Below, one piece after another: positions 49,405 through 57,605 of a DNA stretch of 64,000 nucleotides (position 1 is its first letter; each line of letters begins with the position of its first letter). The notes beneath the pieces were generated by a model that had not been told where the DNA came from, ran no database searches, and saw only the letters and a list, made by a program, of their open reading frames with translations. The stretch covers positions 1,612,001 through 1,676,000 of the forward strand of contig AP028876.1 in NCBI GenBank assembly GCA_036323355.1, read 5' to 3'. Made by a program: the position numbers and the translations under genes. Source of the DNA: Gottschalkiaceae bacterium SANA (GTDB lineage Bacteria > Bacillota > Clostridia > Tissierellales > GPF-1).

Positions 49405-49953
49405 ATGGGAATTTTTATTGGTTTAGGTGTTGTTGTTGTCATTATTGGGTTTGTTATTTCGCTGTATAACCGACTGGCGAAATTGAATGTGAATGTGGAA
49501 GAATCGTTCTCATCCATGGATGTGTATTTGAAAAAACGATATGATTTGATTCCTAACTTGGTAGAAACGGTGAAGGGCTATGCCTCTCACGAAAAGGAAA
49601 CACTGGAGCGAGTTATTCGGGCGAGAAACAGTGCCATGTCTGCGACGGATCCCGGAGAAGTACTAGAAGCAAACAATCAATTGGCTATGGGATTGAAATC
49701 AATCTTTGCCTTGGCTGAAAGCTATCCGGACCTTAAAGCCAATGAAGGATTTGTGAATCTGCAGAATCAACTGACAAAAATTGAAGAGGATATTTCTAAT
49801 GCAAGATTGTACTACAATGGCAACGTGAAGATCTTCAACAAAGCAATTGTGGTATTCCCGAATGTCATTATCGCAAATATGATGGGATTTGAGAAGAAAC
49901 CATTCTTTGAAATTGAAGAAGCGGAACGCGAAACTGTTCGCGTACAGTTTTAG
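49405..49953 (+). CDS. LemA family protein
   Basis: The 182-residue protein has an N-terminal membrane helix (FIGLGVVVVIIGFVISLY) and the LemA helical body (FSSMDVYLKKRYDLIPNLVETVKGY, ARLYYNGNVKIFNKAI). Role unknown; members sit at the membrane, often beside DUF2207 or TPM-type proteins. The start follows AAAGGAGG, and the DUF2207 gene begins 9 bp after its stop. Confidence 0.92.
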   Translation: MGIFIGLGVVVVIIGFVISLYNRLAKLNVNVEESFSSMDVYLKKRYDLIPNLVETVKGYASHEKETLERVIRARNSAMSATDPGEVLEANNQLAMGLKSIFALAESYPDLKANEGFVNLQNQLTKIEEDISNARLYYNGNVKIFNKAIVVFPNVIIANMMGFEKKPFFEIEEAERETVRVQF

Positions 49954-49962
49954 GGCAGGACC

Positions 49963-51843
49963 ATGAAAAAGTGGCTTGTCAACGGATTAATCATTCTCTG
50001 TCTGACCCTTGCTTTTCAAGGGGCGGCTTTTGCCGATCAATACTACAATATAAAAAACTATGACGTGAAGATCGATGTTGCCGAAGATAATACCTATGCG
50101 ATTCGAGAGACCATCGATGTGTATTTTAATCAGGCGCGGCATGGGATCTATCGGGATATCCCCATTCGAAACTACGGATATTCTCATAGAATTGAAGGCT
50201 TGCGGGTATATGATCCAGTGACGAGGAAAGCTATTCCTTTTGAAAGCAGTCAATCTGGTTCTGAAATGAGCATTAAAATTGGCGATCCAGATGAGTATGT
50301 GGCTGGGGATCAGACTTATCGCATTGAATATAGCTACGATGGCGGAGATGATCGAACTCGAGATTATGATGAATTCTATTTCAACCTGATTGGGAACGCG
50401 TGGGATTCGACGATTGACTCGGTTACCTTTCGAGTGACCATGCCTAAATCTTTTGATTCTTCAAAATTAAATGTGACGGCCGGCAGAGCGGGATCCACAG
50501 ACAATAGCCAAGTAAGTTGGGAAGTTAAAGGGAACGTAATCACTGGTGAAGCCCTTGGTTTAAGACCTTTTGAGGGTCTTACTGTCGCCCTTAATTTACC
50601 ACAGGGCTATTATGAGGATGTATCAGAGCCTTATTCCATGATTTGGATCATTGTCCTTTACGGATTATTAGTCCTTGCTTTGATCGGAGCAATACTTGTT
50701 CGTAATGGCAATTTTAAAAGTAGCCAAATTGTGCCTGTATTAAGTTTTTATCCACCTGATGACTTGAATCCAGCAGAAATGGCTTATGTGTTTGGAGAAG
50801 AACAGTTAAGCAATGAGAACGTTGCGTCTTTGATTGTCTATTGGGCGTCTAAGGGATATCTTCGTATTGTAGAAGATGAAAAACCGGGACTATTTGGCAA
50901 CAAAGAAGAGGTGTATTTCGAGCGTCTTGTTGAGTCCTCACAGTTGCCGTCAGGATACGAGAGAATCTTGTTTAGTGAATTGTTTGCTTATGGCTATGGA
51001 GATACAGTTCATATTGATGATTTAAAAGAAAAATTCTATGAGGATTTAAATGTCACCCGGGAATTTATTCGGGATCAATATCGAGACGAGCGCGAAATAT
51101 TGGAAAACAAGACGCAATATGGTGCTGGCGCAATTGCATTTTTGATCATGCTTGTTTCCACGTTCTTATTGGCTCCCTATGTCCAAGTCATTCTTGGAAT
51201 TCCATTTCTTGGTGCTTTAATACCCACTGCTATTGTTCTTTTGATTCTTTGGTTGATTCCTTATGCCATTGCATCGAGAAGACCTGGGAGACGTGGGGCA
51301 AAAAAAGGTGTGAAAATTGTTAGGTATTTGTTCACGGGTATTTTTCTTAGCCAATTTTTCATTGTGTCGCGGGTTATATTTAGAGACATACAATGGAGCG
51401 AGATTTCTTTTTCAAGTTTGATGCTCTATCCATTGATTGCTTTGGTTTTATACATTGCTGTGATGTATTCTATTGGAAAAGTGAAACGCTATACACCGTT
51501 TGCTCAGGATCTCCTGAATCGTATTCACGGATTTAAGAATTTTTTGGAGACGGCGAAGCTTGATAAGCTTCATATGCTTTTTAAGGAGAATCCAGAATAC
51601 TTCTATGATATGCTGCCTTATGTGATGATCTTTGGATCAACGGAGATCTGGGACGAGTATATGCGCATGATTGCGGTGACGGGTCCAGACTGGTATGTGT
51701 CTAATCGACCATTTAGGGCGTATTATATGATGAATACAGTCAATCATTCATTTGCGCGAATGAGCGCTGCGCCTCAACAAAGTTCTTCTGGCGGTGGTTC
51801 TGTCGGCGGAGGCGGCGGAGGCGGCGGAGGCGGTTCCTGGTAA
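49963..51843 (+). CDS. DUF2207 membrane protein with glycine-rich tail
   Basis: The 626-residue protein begins with a signal peptide (LIILCLTLAFQGAAFA). An extracellular DUF2207 beta domain of about 200 residues follows (HGIYRDIPIRNYGYSHRIEGL, YRIEYSYDGGDDRTRDYDEFY as neighbouring segments). One helix at about residue 225, a cytoplasmic winged-helix-like part and a cluster of helices at about 385-505 come next. It ends in a long Ser/Gly tail (SVGGGGGGGGGGSW), typical of the family. LemA-DUF2207 pairs recur across bacteria and probably act together at the membrane; function is unknown. Confidence 0.9.
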   Translation: MKKWLVNGLIILCLTLAFQGAAFADQYYNIKNYDVKIDVAEDNTYAIRETIDVYFNQARHGIYRDIPIRNYGYSHRIEGLRVYDPVTRKAIPFESSQSGSEMSIKIGDPDEYVAGDQTYRIEYSYDGGDDRTRDYDEFYFNLIGNAWDSTIDSVTFRVTMPKSFDSSKLNVTAGRAGSTDNSQVSWEVKGNVITGEALGLRPFEGLTVALNLPQGYYEDVSEPYSMIWIIVLYGLLVLALIGAILVRNGNFKSSQIVPVLSFYPPDDLNPAEMAYVFGEEQLSNENVASLIVYWASKGYLRIVEDEKPGLFGNKEEVYFERLVESSQLPSGYERILFSELFAYGYGDTVHIDDLKEKFYEDLNVTREFIRDQYRDEREILENKTQYGAGAIAFLIMLVSTFLLAPYVQVILGIPFLGALIPTAIVLLILWLIPYAIASRRPGRRGAKKGVKIVRYLFTGIFLSQFFIVSRVIFRDIQWSEISFSSLMLYPLIALVLYIAVMYSIGKVKRYTPFAQDLLNRIHGFKNFLETAKLDKLHMLFKENPEYFYDMLPYVMIFGSTEIWDEYMRMIAVTGPDWYVSNRPFRAYYMMNTVNHSFARMSAAPQQSSSGGGSVGGGGGGGGGGSW

Positions 51844-51856
51844 GAAAGAGGGTAGA

Positions 51857-51886
51857 AGCGAGTCGATTATGACTCGCTTTTTTTTA
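51857..51886 (+). terminator. Terminator of the LemA-DUF2207 operon
   Basis: AGCGAGTC and GACTCGCT pair exactly around GATTAT, then eight T. Confidence 0.9.
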
Positions 51887-51944
51887 TAGATAAAAATGCG
51901 GGTATATACACTTTGAAATGCTTTAAATATAAGGGGGTATGGAA

Positions 51945-52772
51945 ATGATTGAGTTACCAGAAGCCATGGTTTTAGCGAAACAATGTAATCAATTTATTGT
52001 TGGAAAAGTAATCGAAGAAATCCGAGTCAATCAAAGTCCGCATAAGTTGGCCTGGTTTGTTGGGGACCCGGAAGATTATATCAAAAAATTGACCGGAAAG
52101 ACGATTGAAAAGGCTTCGGCCATTGCGGGGTTTATTGAATTAAAGATTGAGGATGTTCGTCTTGCATTTAGCGATGGTGTTCAATTGCTCTATACGCAAG
52201 AAGGCAAACAAATTCCTAAAAAACACCAATTGATGATTCGATTTACGGATCAATCTGTATTTACGGCCAAAGTTCAGATGTATGGTGGAATATGGTGTTT
52301 TCAACCGGATGAATGGGAGAACAAGTACTATGAAATTGCAAAAGTGAAACCATCGCCTTTAACAGAATCATTTTCAGAGGCATATTTCAAACAGCTGATG
52401 TCGAGTGAAAAGATGATGAAACTGAGTGCAAAGGCCTTTTTGGCGACAGAACAGAGAATTCCAGGATTGGGGAATGGGATCTTGCAAGATATCCTTTTTG
52501 CGGCGGGCATTCACCCAAAGCGAAAGCTATATACATTTTCAGAGAGTGAGAAAAGTATTCTGTATTCCGAACTGATCGCTGTGATTAAGATGATGGTAGA
52601 ACAAAATGGGCGCGATACAGAGAAGGATCTTTTTGGAAATCCTGGTGGATATGGTACTAAAATGAGCCGTAAGACTGTCGGGAAGCCCTGTCCAAAATGT
52701 GGAGAACCGATACAAAAGCAAGCATATATGGGAGGGAGTGTATATGCTTGCCCGAATTGCCAAATAGAGTAG
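51945..52772 (+). CDS. Fpg/Nei-like DNA glycosylase homologue lacking the N-terminal proline
   Basis: The 275-residue protein has the full Fpg/Nei layout: an N-terminal beta domain starting MIELPEAM, a helix-two-turn-helix with the PGLGNGILQDILFAAGIHP motif and a C-terminal zinc finger (CPKCGEPIQ...YACPNC). In active Fpg and Nei the residue after Met is the nucleophilic Pro (PELPE); here it is Ile, and Glu follows. ATG 51945 is best, 7 bp after AAGGGGG; ATG 51939 would only push residues further from the site. It may bind damaged or structured DNA or use another nucleophile. Relatives with MIELPEA occur in Clostridia. Confidence 0.85.
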   Translation: MIELPEAMVLAKQCNQFIVGKVIEEIRVNQSPHKLAWFVGDPEDYIKKLTGKTIEKASAIAGFIELKIEDVRLAFSDGVQLLYTQEGKQIPKKHQLMIRFTDQSVFTAKVQMYGGIWCFQPDEWENKYYEIAKVKPSPLTESFSEAYFKQLMSSEKMMKLSAKAFLATEQRIPGLGNGILQDILFAAGIHPKRKLYTFSESEKSILYSELIAVIKMMVEQNGRDTEKDLFGNPGGYGTKMSRKTVGKPCPKCGEPIQKQAYMGGSVYACPNCQIE

Positions 52773-52810
52773 AAGTTGAATCATAAAGATTGACAACGTT
52801 TTCTCGAAGA

Positions 52811-52932
52811 GACCAAAAGTCGATAAAAAGATCACAGAACCGCATGAATTCATATGCGATTTTGTGATCTTTTTCACATTATGACCAAAAAATGAGGAGT
52901 ATGAAGACAATTAAATGAGAATGACCAAAAGT
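52811..52932 (+). repeat. Three GACCAAAA copies upstream of the malate operon
   Basis: GACCAAAA occurs at 52811, 52883 and 52923. The last two are part of a 10-bp ATGACCAAAA repeat exactly 40 bp apart, and the first and third share GACCAAAAGT. Such phased repeats could bind a response regulator or activator. Confidence 0.5.
52826..52875 (+). terminator. Imperfect terminator after the Fpg-like gene
   Basis: AAAGATCACA (52828-52836 region) and TGTGATCTTT (52864-52872 region) are the outer arms, with CGCATGA/TCATATGCG inside; TTTTT follows. Confidence 0.75.
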
Positions 52933-52945
52933 AGAATTTTCTGAA

Positions 52946-52959
52946 TGCAAACGTTATCA
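52946..52959. promoter_or_regulatory. cre-like operator before malic enzyme
   Basis: TGCAAACGTTATCA fits TGNAANCGNTNNCA and lies 33 bp before the malic enzyme start. With its flanks (ATGCAAACGTTATCATG) it is one base different from the site at 16734. Confidence 0.68.
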
Positions 52960-52991
52960 TGAGAACAAGAAACAGGAAGAGGAGTGAGAAA

Positions 52992-54179
52992 ATGGATTAC
53001 AAGAAAAAAAGTTTAGAATTACATGAAGCGTTTAAAGGCAAACTAATGATTCGGTCCAAGGTGCCTGTTGCAACAAATGATCAACTCAGTGTCGTGTATA
53101 CGCCTGGTGTTGCAGAGCCCTGTCGGGAAATTGCAAAAAGAAAAGAGGAGGTATATCGCTATACGGCAAAAGGGAATTTGGTTGCGGTCGTAACGGATGG
53201 AACGGCAGTACTGGGACTCGGTGATATTGGACCAGAAGCTGCAATGCCTGTTATGGAAGGAAAGGCAGTATTGTTTCAAGAATTTGCAGATGTAGATGCA
53301 TTTCCGATTTGCTTAGACACGAAAGACGTGGATGAAATTGTTGCAATAGTCAAAGCTATGGCACCGACATTTGGGGGAATAAACTTGGAAGACATCTCTG
53401 CACCGAGGTGTATTCTGATCGAAAAACGTCTGAAAGATGAATTGGATATTCCTGTATTTCATGATGATCAACATGGAACTGCAATTGTTGTTGCTTCAGC
53501 CTTGATGAATGCATGTAAGCTGACAAAAAGAAGCATTCAAGAGACTAAGATTGTTGTGAATGGAGCTGGAGCTGCGGGTAGTGCAATAACAAAGATTTTG
53601 CTTTCAATGGGTGCGCAGCACGTTTTAGTTTGTGATCGTATGGGCATACTCTACCGAGGTATGGATGAACTGGATTTTCTAAAAGAAGAATTGTCTAATC
53701 GAACAAATCCAGATAATCAACAAGGCTTGCTTGCTGACGCATTGAAAGGTGCCGATGTGCTGATTGGAGTTTCAGCGCCAGGAGTCGTGACTAAGGCGAT
53801 GGTTGCCTCCATGAACAAAGAAGCTATTGTTTTCGCTATGGCCAATCCAACACCTGAGATTTTACCAGACTTAGCCTTGCAGGCAGGTGCGAGAATTGTT
53901 GGAACGGGCAGATCGGATTTTGCAAATCAAATCAATAATGTTTTGGCTTTCCCTGGTGTATTTCGCGGAGCATTGGATGTTCGTGCCAGTGATATTAATG
54001 AAGAAATGAAAATTGCTGCTGCGACAGCGATCGCATCGATTATTGAGGATGATGAATTGTCAGATACTTATATCATTCCTGATCCCTTCGATCCGCGTGT
54101 AGCAGAGCGAGTTTCAAAGGCTGTTGCTGAAGCTGCTCGTATGAGTGGTGTAGCAAAAATAAGTAAGGAGGAGGAATAG
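52992..54179 (+). CDS. Malic enzyme (NAD(P)-dependent, decarboxylating)
   Basis: The 395-residue protein oxidatively decarboxylates malate to pyruvate and CO2. It has the short bacterial architecture, with [11 protein letters not shown], the Lys/Asp region [21 protein letters not shown], metal ligands in [11 protein letters not shown] and FHDDQHGTA, and the dinucleotide loop [15 protein letters not shown] 52992 is favoured by GGAAGAGGAG upstream; a longer frame to 52959 overlaps the operator. It forms an operon with a malate-type transporter 1 bp downstream, under a cre-like box. Confidence 0.94.
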   Translation: MDYKKKSLELHEAFKGKLMIRSKVPVATNDQLSVVYTPGVAEPCREIAKRKEEVYRYTAKGNLVAVVTDGTAVLGLGDIGPEAAMPVMEGKAVLFQEFADVDAFPICLDTKDVDEIVAIVKAMAPTFGGINLEDISAPRCILIEKRLKDELDIPVFHDDQHGTAIVVASALMNACKLTKRSIQETKIVVNGAGAAGSAITKILLSMGAQHVLVCDRMGILYRGMDELDFLKEELSNRTNPDNQQGLLADALKGADVLIGVSAPGVVTKAMVASMNKEAIVFAMANPTPEILPDLALQAGARIVGTGRSDFANQINNVLAFPGVFRGALDVRASDINEEMKIAAATAIASIIEDDELSDTYIIPDPFDPRVAERVSKAVAEAARMSGVAKISKEEE

Positions 54180-54180
54180 T

Positions 54181-55500
54181 ATGGTCTCAACAAATGAAAT
54201 GACAAGTTCGGGTAATTCGATTCAGGAGGAACAAGGGTATAAAATTATGGGCATGTCTATACCTGTTTTTTTGACTTTCTCTATGATTGTTGCCGTTGCG
54301 ACAGTGATGGGTGTTTTACCAAAAGGCTTAGTGGGTGCCGTTCCATTTATGATGGTGCTGGGAGCAATTTTAAATGAGGTAGGGAACCGGACACCGATCA
54401 TTAAAGATTTTTTTGGCGGTGGTCCGATCGTAATCATCTTTGGAAGTGCGGCATTATTTACCTATCAAATCATACCAACTGCAGTGACTGACATTGTGGT
54501 TACCTTTACTAAGGCAGGCGGATTCTTAAATTTTTATATTGCAGCATTGATCACAGGAAGTATTTTGGGGATGGATCGAAAACTTTTAATGAAGGCATCC
54601 CTTCGATATCTGCCAGCGATTCTTGGAGGCATTGTAGTTGCTTTGGGTCTTGTTGGTATTGTCGGCGGACTCATTGGATATGGAGTTAAAGAAGCCATTC
54701 TATATATTGGTGTACCAATTATGGGTGGTGGCATGGGTGCTGGAGCCGTACCTTTATCTGAAATGTTTGGCGAAGTCATGAATGTTGATGTATCAAAAAT
54801 GCTTTCTATTATGATTCCAGCGCTTGCAATGGGAAATGCTATGGCAATCGTTGCAGCAGGCATCTTAAACCGGATCGGCAAGAAAAACCAAAAACTGACC
54901 GGTAACGGGGAACTGATGCGCGTACAGGATGAAGATTTCAAAGCTACTGATGAGAAAAAGTCTGAAATCACCTTAGAAGGAATGGCGCTAGGCATGTTGA
55001 TGGCGACAAGCTTCTACGTGTTGGGCAAAATCCTTGGCGCCTTCCTTCCGATCCATTCCTATGCACTGATGATCATTTCAGTTGCAGCGGTTAAGGCTCT
55101 GGGAATTCTACCAAGAAAATATGAAGAGGGCGCTTTTTACTTCTTCCGATTTGTCATGGTGGCATGGACACCGGCCTTGTTGGTTGGTATTGGTGCGGCA
55201 TACACAGACTTAGGGGCTGTGATTAGTGCATTTACCCTTCAGTATATCGTTTTGGTAGCAGTCGTGATTTTTGGAGCAGTAGTTGGCTCAGGTTTTGTTG
55301 GTTACTTTATGGGCTTCTATCCGATTGAATCAGCGATCACTGCTGGGCTTTGTATGGCGAATATGGGTGGAACTGGTGATGTTGCGGTACTATCAGCATC
55401 GAAAAGAATGGAATTAATGCCATTTGCTCAGATTTCATCTCGACTAGGCGGTGCTTTTATTATCATCTTGGCAACAGCCTTATTGAAATTGTTTATGTAG
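54181..55500 (+). CDS. 2-hydroxycarboxylate transporter family (malate/citrate symporter)
   Basis: The 439-residue protein has about eleven membrane spans and both re-entrant-loop motifs of the 2HCT family, GGGMGAGAVPLSEMFGE and ANMGGTGDVAVLSAS. Members move malate, citrate or lactate with Na+ or H+, or exchange malate for lactate. The malic enzyme 1 bp upstream indicates malate as the main substrate. It starts after AAGGAGGAGG in the end of the enzyme gene. Confidence 0.93.
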   Translation: MVSTNEMTSSGNSIQEEQGYKIMGMSIPVFLTFSMIVAVATVMGVLPKGLVGAVPFMMVLGAILNEVGNRTPIIKDFFGGGPIVIIFGSAALFTYQIIPTAVTDIVVTFTKAGGFLNFYIAALITGSILGMDRKLLMKASLRYLPAILGGIVVALGLVGIVGGLIGYGVKEAILYIGVPIMGGGMGAGAVPLSEMFGEVMNVDVSKMLSIMIPALAMGNAMAIVAAGILNRIGKKNQKLTGNGELMRVQDEDFKATDEKKSEITLEGMALGMLMATSFYVLGKILGAFLPIHSYALMIISVAAVKALGILPRKYEEGAFYFFRFVMVAWTPALLVGIGAAYTDLGAVISAFTLQYIVLVAVVIFGAVVGSGFVGYFMGFYPIESAITAGLCMANMGGTGDVAVLSASKRMELMPFAQISSRLGGAFIIILATALLKLFM

Positions 55501-55546
55501 AATGGGTAAAAGTCAGAAGGTGTAAGTAGGTTAATTGAGCGATAGA

Positions 55547-55577
55547 AAAGAGTTCTCGAATCGAGAACTCTTTTTTT
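55547..55577 (+). terminator. Terminator of the malate operon
   Basis: AGAGTTCTCGA and TCGAGAACTCT pair nearly end to end, followed by a T-run. Confidence 0.88.
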
Positions 55578-55589
55578 GATTGGGGAGAC

Positions 55590-55618
55590 TTGACAAGGGG
55601 ATGGGAAAGGAGTATAAA
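55590..55618 (+). promoter_or_regulatory. htpG: Sigma-A promoter of htpG
   Basis: Consensus TTGACA (55590-55595), a 17-bp spacer and TATAAA (55613-55618), just before the CIRCE element. Confidence 0.92.
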
Positions 55619-55630
55619 TGTAGTAGAGAG

Positions 55631-55657
55631 TTAGCACTCACTGTTATGGAGTGCTAA
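55631..55657. promoter_or_regulatory. CIRCE element (HrcA operator)
   Basis: TTAGCACTC (55631-55639) and GAGTGCTAA (55649-55657) are the exact consensus arms with a 9-bp spacer. They lie just after the -10 box, where HrcA would repress the transcript until heat shock. Confidence 0.97.
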
Positions 55658-55684
55658 CAAAAACTACTGAAAGGAATGAAATCC

Positions 55685-57559
55685 ATGAGAAAAAAACAAT
55701 TTAAAGCAGAGTCAAAACGACTATTGGATTTGGTAATCAATTCAATTTATACGCATCGTGAAATCTTCTTAAGAGAATTGATTTCCAATGCAAGCGACGC
55801 CATTGATAAGATTTACTATACGGCGTTGACGGATGATTCTATCCAATTTAACAAAGAAGATTATTATATCACCTTGTCTGTAGACAAGGAAAAAAGACAA
55901 TTGAAGTTATCGGATTCGGGAATTGGAATGACCAAAGAAGAACTGGAAGAAAATCTAGGTGTTATCGCTAGAAGTGGATCTTTAAAGTTCAAGGAAGAAA
56001 ATGAAAGCAAAGACGGTGTTGATATCATCGGGCAATTCGGGGTTGGGTTCTACTCAGCATTTCTTGTTGCAGACACGGTTATTGTTCGAAGCAAGGCTTT
56101 CGGCAGCGAGTTTGCCTATGAATGGAAATCGCAGGGGATTGATGGATATACGGTGACGCCATGTGAGAAGGAATCCGTGGGAACCGATATTATTATGGAC
56201 CTGAAGGAAAATATTGAAGACGAGAACTTTGATGAGTATTTAGAAGAGTACCGACTTCGCGCCATTATTAAGAAATACTCTGATTTCATTCGTTACCCAA
56301 TCAAAATGGAGATAACGCGAAGCCAATTGAAAGAAGGTACGGAATCGGAATATGAAGATGTAACGAAGAATGAAACCATTAATAGTATGGTACCGATTTG
56401 GAGAAAGAATAAAAATGAATTGACGGATGAAGACTATCAGAACTTCTATGTCGAAAAGCGATTTGGATTTGATCAACCCGTTCGAACGATTCATTCTAGT
56501 ATTGATGGAAATGTGAGTTATAATGCGGTGTTATTTATTCCAGGGAAACCGCCATATGATTTTTATACGAAGGAGTATGAAAAGGGATTGGAACTCTATT
56601 CCCGTGGCGTAATGATTATGGAAAAATGCAGTGACCTTTTACCGGATTATTTCAGTTTTGTGAAAGGTGTTGTTGATTCAGAGGATCTATCTTTGAATAT
56701 CTCGAGGGAAGTTCTGCAGCATGATCGACAATTGAAGCTGATTGCAAAAAACATAAAATCCAAGGTGAAAAGCGAACTGACAAAATTAATGAAATCCGAT
56801 CGCAAAAAATATGAAGCTTTCTACGAATCTTTTGGACGTCAATTGAAATACGGCGTATATAGTGAGTTTGGTTCGAACAAAGAATTTTTGCAAGATCTAT
56901 TGTTATTTTCGTCATCGTTTGAGAAAAAGCTTGTTCGCCTAGAGGAATATGTAGAGCGTATGAAAGAAGAACAAAAGTATATCTACTATGCGACGGGTGC
57001 GTCGATCGAACGTCTTGAGAAGATGCCTCAAACAGAAATGGTTTTGGACAAAGGCTACGAGATTCTTTATTTTACTGAAGAGGTTGACGAGTTTGCCATT
57101 CAAACCATGAGAGATTTCAAGGAAAAGGAATTCAAGTCTGTTTCCGCAAATGATTTAGGTCTTGAAACGGAAGAAGACCAACAAGTGGAAGAATCTCCTG
57201 AAAACGAAGCAATCTTTACTTCGATGATGGAACACTTATCCAACAAAGTAAAAGCTGTTCGAGCTTCGAAACGTTTAAAAACTCATCCAGTATGTTTGAC
57301 GAGTGAAGGTGAAGTATCCATAGAGATGGAAAAAATTCTTAATGCTATGCCAACCGATCAGGAAGTGAAGGCTGAAAAGGTTTTGGAAATCAATATCAAT
57401 CATGAAATTTTCACAACGGTACAGGATGCGTATAAGAATGATCCGGAAAAATTTGCTTTATATACGGATGTGTTGTATCAACAAGCTTTATTGATTGAAG
57501 GATTGCCAATCGAAGATCCGGTTGCCTTTACCAATCAGATTTGTGAAATTATGAAATAG
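55685..57559 (+). CDS. htpG: Molecular chaperone HtpG (Hsp90)
   Basis: The 624-residue Hsp90 has the GHKL ATPase motifs [31 protein letters not shown] and [15 protein letters not shown], then the middle domain with the catalytic Arg region ([15 protein letters not shown]) and a C-terminal dimerisation domain. ATG 55685 gives the family N-terminus; ATG 55676 touches the AAAGG site. A strong sigma-A promoter and CIRCE show HrcA control, whereas B. subtilis htpG is not a CIRCE gene. No groESL or dnaK genes are nearby. Confidence 0.96.
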   Translation: MRKKQFKAESKRLLDLVINSIYTHREIFLRELISNASDAIDKIYYTALTDDSIQFNKEDYYITLSVDKEKRQLKLSDSGIGMTKEELEENLGVIARSGSLKFKEENESKDGVDIIGQFGVGFYSAFLVADTVIVRSKAFGSEFAYEWKSQGIDGYTVTPCEKESVGTDIIMDLKENIEDENFDEYLEEYRLRAIIKKYSDFIRYPIKMEITRSQLKEGTESEYEDVTKNETINSMVPIWRKNKNELTDEDYQNFYVEKRFGFDQPVRTIHSSIDGNVSYNAVLFIPGKPPYDFYTKEYEKGLELYSRGVMIMEKCSDLLPDYFSFVKGVVDSEDLSLNISREVLQHDRQLKLIAKNIKSKVKSELTKLMKSDRKKYEAFYESFGRQLKYGVYSEFGSNKEFLQDLLLFSSSFEKKLVRLEEYVERMKEEQKYIYYATGASIERLEKMPQTEMVLDKGYEILYFTEEVDEFAIQTMRDFKEKEFKSVSANDLGLETEEDQQVEESPENEAIFTSMMEHLSNKVKAVRASKRLKTHPVCLTSEGEVSIEMEKILNAMPTDQEVKAEKVLEININHEIFTTVQDAYKNDPEKFALYTDVLYQQALLIEGLPIEDPVAFTNQICEIMK

Positions 57560-57563
57560 TTGG

Positions 57564-57605
57564 AAAAATCACCCTCAGGAGAGAATTCCTGAGGGTGATT
57601 TTTTA
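57564..57605. terminator. Bidirectional terminator between htpG and the PucR-type regulator
   Basis: AAAAATCACCCTCAGGA (57564-57580) and TCCTGAGGGTGATTTTT (57587-57603) are exact 17-bp arms. The last codons and stop of the minus-strand gene (57575-57577) are inside the left arm. Confidence 0.92.
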
